Of a DNA stretch of 35,675 nt, positions 32,062-35,675 are shown in pieces. Every line of letters starts with the position of its first letter. The stretch's first letter is position 1. The stretch lies in the NCBI GenBank assembly GCA_013287775.1, contig JABDDE010000013.1:1-35675 (forward strand), given 5' to 3'. Origin of the DNA: Chlamydiota bacterium. Lineage in GTDB: Bacteria > Chlamydiota > Chlamydiia > Chlamydiales > FEN-1388. A model generated the notes under the pieces. It did no database searches. It was not told the DNA's origin and was given only the letters and a program-made list of their open reading frames with translations. The translations under genes were made by a program, and so were the position numbers.

Positions 32062-32224
32062 ATTAGTTTACTTTGAGAGTGCAGCTATTTTTGCTTCGGC
32101 TTCGGTATTGCCTTATTTAGTATATGGGATTATGTATATAACATCAATAATTAGTTGTATTTCACATCAATGTAGTATTCATTGCCTGTTTCTGCTGCTT
32201 GTGATATGCTGTTGGCCACTTTAA

Positions 32225-32264
32225 CGTCATGTGCACTTTTCCGGAAGGATTAGTCACACTGACG
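32225..32264. repeat. Degenerate copy of the dispersed hairpin, copy 5
   Basis: CGTCA (32225-32229) and TGACG (32260-32264) with an inner TTTTCC-GGAAGGA stem. It lies just upstream of the 187-aa gene. Pairing is imperfect. Confidence 0.4.
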
Positions 32265-32283
32265 TCAGTGTAATGGAGATGTT

Positions 32284-32847
32284 ATGATATCACAAATACC
32301 CATAGCCCAGAGTTGCTCAGAGTATCTTGGTATGGAGCCATTGTTGCAAGCAACGAGCTTCTCTGAGAGAATCAAAAGAATAATATTAAATTTTTTATAT
32401 GCGCAGCCAGTAGCATTATGCGTTGAAATTGGGAAGACAAGGATTAAAGCGGCTATTGTGCCTAAAAATCTTACCTTAGCAAGCCTTCGTGATATACAAA
32501 CTATAGCCCTTGCGAGTTCGACATGGTTGCATAACAGGCTACCTGCTCTGTTTCATGATGATGCAGAATCTCCTCTGAGAGCATTTTTACAGGATATGCG
32601 TGAGTTTATCTCCTCTACCTTTTCCATTCAGGTTGCCTCTATTATGGTGGGAGGCGGTTTTAGCCGTTTTATCACACCTTCAGAAAACCCACCACTGCCG
32701 ACAATGATTTTTAGTCCTCAATATCTGGCGCAAAATAATCTCTCACCAGATATTCTACAGCTTCTTGGGTGTCAAATGAATAGCCGTCAGGACTATATGC
32801 GAACACAGCTCTATCCGTCGCCGGCCACTCTCCTTCGCGCACGCTAA
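32284..32847 (+). CDS. Hypothetical protein with actin-like ATPase (ROK-like) signature
   Basis: 187 residues. VALCVEIGKTRIKAAIVPK (~43-61) fits the phosphate-1 loop of the ROK/hexokinase/actin-like ATPase fold, and SIMVGGGFSRFI (~120-131) fits the later glycine-rich adenosine segment. It is only about half the length of a ROK kinase, lacking the DGGT-type phosphate-2 and the zinc motif. It may therefore be a truncated relative or a regulatory remnant. GGAG lies five bases before the ATG. Function is not set. Confidence 0.6.
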   Translation: MISQIPIAQSCSEYLGMEPLLQATSFSERIKRIILNFLYAQPVALCVEIGKTRIKAAIVPKNLTLASLRDIQTIALASSTWLHNRLPALFHDDAESPLRAFLQDMREFISSTFSIQVASIMVGGGFSRFITPSENPPLPTMIFSPQYLAQNNLSPDILQLLGCQMNSRQDYMRTQLYPSPATLLRAR

Positions 32848-32860
32848 AAATACTGGCTAT

Positions 32861-32948
32861 TTGGCTAAATTTGTAGTATAAATTTCAGCCAACTAGGTCG
32901 ATTTTTATATGCATTTGGCTGAATATGTGCTTATGAAATTCAGCCAAA
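32861..32948. repeat. Tandem pair of TTGGCTRAAT hairpins
   Basis: Hairpin 1 (32861-32892) has TTGGCTAAATTT paired with AAATTTCAGCCAA (one bulged C). Hairpin 2 (32914-32948) has an 11-bp perfect stem TTTGGCTGAAT/ATTCAGCCAAA. The related pair lies between the 187-aa gene and the truncated antitoxin and overlaps the latter's 3' end. Confidence 0.6.
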
Positions 32949-33091
32949 CAGGTCTTTTGCTGAAAGGTCGAGTATTGAGCAGGTTGCTGGGAAAGAGAAA
33001 TATGATGTCTACGCAACGTTGTTTTTTTGTCAGTTTCATACTCGATTATTTCTTCTAAGCCTGCTTTTAGATCACCAAAAAATTTACCCAT
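32885..33091 (-). pseudogene. Truncated XRE-type (HigA-like) antitoxin
   Basis: Sixty-eight codons from ATG 33091, with AGAAGGAG seven bases upstream. MGKFFGDLKAGLEEIIEYET and DKKTTLRRHHISL match the N-terminus of HigA/XRE antitoxins, in which an HTH domain normally follows after a proline-rich linker. Here the sequence switches to unrelated residues (QQKTCLAEFHKH) through the hairpin pair and stops. No partner toxin is visible. It is best read as an antitoxin whose 3' end was replaced by repeat insertion. Confidence 0.6.
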
Positions 33092-33165
33092 TTTTTTACT
33101 CCTTCTTTCCATAACAATAATATACTGCTGCATAGTATATTGTCATTTTATATTCTTCTGTGCCG

Positions 33166-33513
33166 TGTATAGAGCCTTACCACGTTGTGACCAATATTGG
33201 ACCCCACCGCGGCAGCGGTGGAATTCATTAGCCCCGCGTGACCGAGGGTTGCACGCAGCGCGTGCAACCGAGGGAACGTGGGGTTCAGGTGCATGAAATA
33301 AAAATAGAGCTGCGGTAGCAGCGAAACCCATTTGTGTTTGGTATAATCAATGCACATATTATTGCTGCGGATACGTTTCTGTATCGCTGCTGCCGCAGCT
33401 CTATTTTTTTACTCGTTTCCTTAACCCCACGTTCCGCTCGATCGCGTGCGATGCACGCGCTCATCTCTTCACGCGGGGCTAGAGCGGCAAATTTCGCCAC
33501 TACCGCGGCAGGA
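33166..33513. mobile_element. Foldback element C
   Basis: The left arm holds CCACCGC-GGCA-GCGGTGG, CCCCGCGT, the inner stem GGTTGCACGC/GCGTGCAACC (33247-33269), and ACGTGGGG. The core inverted repeat AGAGCTGCGGTAGCAGCGA (33306 on) pairs with 33381-33402, followed by T7. The right arm has CCCCACGTTCCGCTCG, its own inner palindrome GCGTGC-GAT-GCACGC, CGCGGGGC and GCCACTACCGCGGC. The 14-bp termini seen in element A are absent. The first 119 bases match element D (35558-35675) with one single-base indel. This fills the gene-free gap before 33627. Confidence 0.7.
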
Positions 33514-33582
33514 GCGTATTTCCTATTTTGTGCTGATAGGATGAAATGTATGCGTTTTTTGTTCGATAATAAACATTTGATA

Positions 33583-33591
33583 TGCTACAAT
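33583..33591 (+). promoter_or_regulatory. Extended -10 promoter of the hydrolase gene
   Basis: TGCTACAAT (TACAAT at 33586-33591 with extended TG) about 36 bases before the start used. The wider TATGCTACAAT also precedes the Asn-rich gene. No good -35 is seen. Confidence 0.5.
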
Positions 33592-33626
33592 GAGCTATAT
33601 AAAAAGCCATGGGAGTGGCAATCACT

Positions 33627-35132
33627 ATGATTGAAAAAAATACCACACAGCTATTGCCTACGACACAGCAATATCGGCGAGCCTACAAGTTTAACAGTGA
33701 TGTTATTTTTTACTTTGATGCAGCTGGAAACAAATATGTAGCTTCTGGTGGTAGTTTGGCTTGGCGTATCAATAATCCAGGTTTAGTGAAAACTCGTGGT
33801 CATTTTGCGTGTAGCAATGGGACAATAGGTAGCTGCGGACCTTATGCGATTTTTTTTGATGCACAGCAGGGCATGAAAGCATTATCCGCATGGCTTCATT
33901 CCAAAAAATATTACGAAGCAAAGCTTAGAGCCATTGCAGAATATTATCAGCCAGATTCGCCGGAATCGTTTCTAGATCAATTAATTTCCTTAACAAAGAT
34001 ATCTGCGAATATTAAAATTAAATCTTTAAGTGAGATGGAGCTGCAGCGTCTTCTTTTAGCTATTCAAAAACTTTCGAGATATTCGCCTCAGGGGAATGAA
34101 AGCTTTTTGCTTCTTCCCAAAATCGTTGCGAAAATTGAAAACGAGAAGGGATTAGAAGATACATATTTAATCAGTGATAATACCGTTCTCACTAAAAAAG
34201 GTGCTGTTGAACAAATTTTGTCTCACCAATTAGATGGTGTTATAGTACATGAACGAAAGGGTTCAATACATTTGCGTTCCCGGCCAAACCATTGCATGTG
34301 GAATATCAGAATGCCTGAAGCCACATTACCTGCACTCCAAGGAAGTATTGATGTTTTAATACGCACTGTTGGAGAAAGAAAACAAGGACAATGTATTTGG
34401 GGATTTATCAATGGGATCAACAATACCAAGGAAGAAGCTGTAGAAGCGGCAACTAGGATTTCGCTTGCTGCTGACGGGGAGGCGGTTTTCTCTATGCCGA
34501 ATGATACTGCTTTTTACTGTATAAAAGATGGGTTGGTATGCATTACGTTGAAATTCATATGTGATACGCCAATTGTCCAATGGGCTGCTAAGTTTTTTAG
34601 ATACTTGCTCTGTTTGCAAGAGAAAGATAAGACTAACCCTCTAGTCGTTATTTTTGCTCACAGTCAAGGAGCCATCATTGCTGAACACGCCTTGGAACTC
34701 TTAAATGATAAAGAACGCAAAAGATTGTTGATTTTTACTTTTGGAGGAGGTTCATTTATTGTACCTGGAAAAAGTCATCCGGAATCGCATAATTATGCGA
34801 GTGCCGCAGATTTTGTTTGTCGAATGGGTTCTCCAAATCTTCAATACTATGCGTTGGAACGATATTATAGCTTTAAAAAAGGGCAGACTGAAAAGGATGT
34901 CATGAAACGATTAGCCATGTTAGATGCGATGTTTGATTTGGATACTACGGATCCAAGAACTATGGAGCTGTATTCACAAACAAGATTAAAATATTACGAA
35001 AAAGAGTTTGAAAAGATAAGAAATGTGACCGTGTTAGATCCTGACCCGCAGTGGAAGCACAAGTTTGAAAGTAGTTGCTATCAGTCTATTGTTAAAGCTA
35101 TAATAAAAAAATACCAGCGAAATCAAAGTTAA
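33627..35132 (+). CDS. Two-domain protein: lysozyme-like N-terminus and DUF687-like hydrolase
   Basis: 501 residues. The N-terminal ~150 residues (SLAWRINNPGLVK, then CGPYAIFFDAQQGMKAL) resemble the short P5/structural-protein module with NNPGxxR seen in phage-lysin-like and secreted proteins. Residues ~255-420 resemble the chlamydial DUF687 family: INGINNTKEEAVEAA, then FAHSQGAIIAEHALELL with nucleophile S346, a serine-hydrolase elbow. A cleaved lipid or ester is a possible substrate. No signal peptide. The start 33627 is preferred to 33609 because GGGAG lies 11 bases upstream and the -10 is close; either is possible. A small membrane-protein gene follows 16 bases later. The pair is flanked by direct repeats. 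Confidence 0.7.
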   Translation: MIEKNTTQLLPTTQQYRRAYKFNSDVIFYFDAAGNKYVASGGSLAWRINNPGLVKTRGHFACSNGTIGSCGPYAIFFDAQQGMKALSAWLHSKKYYEAKLRAIAEYYQPDSPESFLDQLISLTKISANIKIKSLSEMELQRLLLAIQKLSRYSPQGNESFLLLPKIVAKIENEKGLEDTYLISDNTVLTKKGAVEQILSHQLDGVIVHERKGSIHLRSRPNHCMWNIRMPEATLPALQGSIDVLIRTVGERKQGQCIWGFINGINNTKEEAVEAATRISLAADGEAVFSMPNDTAFYCIKDGLVCITLKFICDTPIVQWAAKFFRYLLCLQEKDKTNPLVVIFAHSQGAIIAEHALELLNDKERKRLLIFTFGGGSFIVPGKSHPESHNYASAADFVCRMGSPNLQYYALERYYSFKKGQTEKDVMKRLAMLDAMFDLDTTDPRTMELYSQTRLKYYEKEFEKIRNVTVLDPDPQWKHKFESSCYQSIVKAIIKKYQRNQS

Positions 35133-35148
35133 AACCGAGAGTTTTTAA

Positions 35149-35472
35149 ATGTCTTCATGTAAAATTATAAAAAAACAAACAGCCGCTAAGTTTTTAGCAA
35201 TAACTTGTACATGCATCTTTATTGCTTTATTTCCTGCCCTTACGTGGATGGCTTTATTTTGGAGCGCAGCGGCAGATGCCTCTACAATGCTAGATTTTTT
35301 TGTAATGTTTACGTGGTTTTGGACACCCTTGTCCATTCCGATTACTATTTATTTTATTTGGTTAAACTATGCGCGCGAAGACTATAGGAAAAGCAAGCTA
35401 TTTTGTTGTTTACCATTTTCAACATTTGGTGGTTTTGTTATCGCGAATGCATTAATCAGTTTAATCCGTTGA
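35149..35472 (+). CDS. Small membrane protein, possible partner or immunity protein
   Basis: 107 residues, family not recognised. Hydrophobic segments at ~14-36 (FLAITCTCIFIALFPALTWM), ~46-68 (MLDFFVMFTWFWTPLSIPIT) and ~85-105 are separated by short charged loops such as YAREDYRKSK. It follows the hydrolase gene by 16 bases on the same strand and is likely co-transcribed. A membrane protein next to a lysozyme-like/lipase-like gene would suit an immunity or holin-like role; this is inference with no sequence support. A/T-rich codons resemble those of the hydrolase gene. Confidence 0.65.
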   Translation: MSSCKIIKKQTAAKFLAITCTCIFIALFPALTWMALFWSAAADASTMLDFFVMFTWFWTPLSIPITIYFIWLNYAREDYRKSKLFCCLPFSTFGGFVIANALISLIR

Positions 35473-35505
35473 CATGATTGTGCACCCAAAGCGCATGAAG
35501 TGCCT

Positions 35506-35675
35506 TAGTCCCCGCTGCGGTAGCGGCATATGCATCAGGCTAAGGCCATGGGGATAATGTATAGAGCCTTACCACGTTGGACCAATATTGGACCCCACCG
35601 CGGCAGCGGTGGAATTCATTAGCCCCGCGTGACCGAGGGTTGCACGCAGCGCGTGCAACCGAGGGAACGTGGGGT
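35506..35675. mobile_element. Foldback element D, cut by the window end
   Basis: 35506-35548 is the inverse of the 15138-15178 module (CCCCGCTGCGGTAGCGGC, then GCATCAGGCTAAGGCC). From 35558 to the end it repeats the left arm of element C almost base for base (one missing T near 35579). The core and right arm lie beyond the window. C and D are in the same orientation and flank the two-gene cassette 33627-35472. Confidence 0.7.

Overview
The window most likely comes from a member of the phylum Chlamydiota, probably an environmental, protist- or arthropod-associated lineage rather than the genus Chlamydia. Three things suggest this. A small SWIB-domain protein is followed by a YaeI-like phosphoesterase and truA, with a HAD phosphatase nearby, an order I recall from Chlamydia. 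The gene order rpmG-lolC-lolD, which I also recall from Chlamydia, is present. There are many host-interaction-type proteins: an ankyrin protein, an Asn-rich/LRR protein, a DUF687-like hydrolase and small bilobed hydrophobic proteins. Genus and species cannot be set from the sequence alone.

Layout. 1-4.8 kb: a 1106-residue ankyrin-repeat gene, the wreck of a second copy, a DUF4258/HTH toxin-antitoxin pair, and four copies of a 33-bp hairpin repeat. 4.8-9.3 kb: a secreted DUF2608/HAD protein, an AAA+ ATPase with a DUF234-type nuclease-like tail, an orphan PhoR-like sensor kinase, tRNA-Lys and tRNA-Glu. 9.3-15.2 kb: lineage-specific proteins (433, 273 and 192 aa), an M29 aminopeptidase, a STAS anti-anti-sigma protein, and the first two members of a GC-rich foldback repeat family. 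15.2-17.9 kb: rpmG-lolC-lolD and tRNA-Leu; rpmG is only 51 codons. 17.9-20.5 kb: a cyclopropane-fatty-acid synthase with a signal-like N-terminus, an M15-like lipoprotein, a candidate structured RNA and a frameshifted antitoxin. 20.5-24.4 kb: HAD phosphatase, Asn-rich repeat/LRR protein, then truA, phosphoesterase and SWIB. 24.4-32 kb: a UDP-sugar pyrophosphorylase, small membrane and secreted proteins and dnaE. 32-35.7 kb: a 187-aa protein with an actin-like-ATPase signature, a truncated antitoxin, and a cassette of a DUF687-like hydrolase plus a small membrane protein lying between two near-identical direct copies of the foldback repeat.

How it fits together. The housekeeping genes (dnaE, truA, rpmG, lolCD, tRNAs) are separated by accessory genes. 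Almost every gene junction carries a hairpin, many belonging to sequence families dispersed through the window. The most unusual element is the foldback family at 10.9, 14.9, 33.2 and 35.5 kb. One copy has perfect 14-bp terminal inverted repeats. Equivalent positions in different copies carry different but always self-complementary sequences, which points to conservation of structure rather than of sequence. The 33.6-35.5 kb cassette between two of these repeats is the best candidate for an undescribed mobile effector or toxin-immunity unit.
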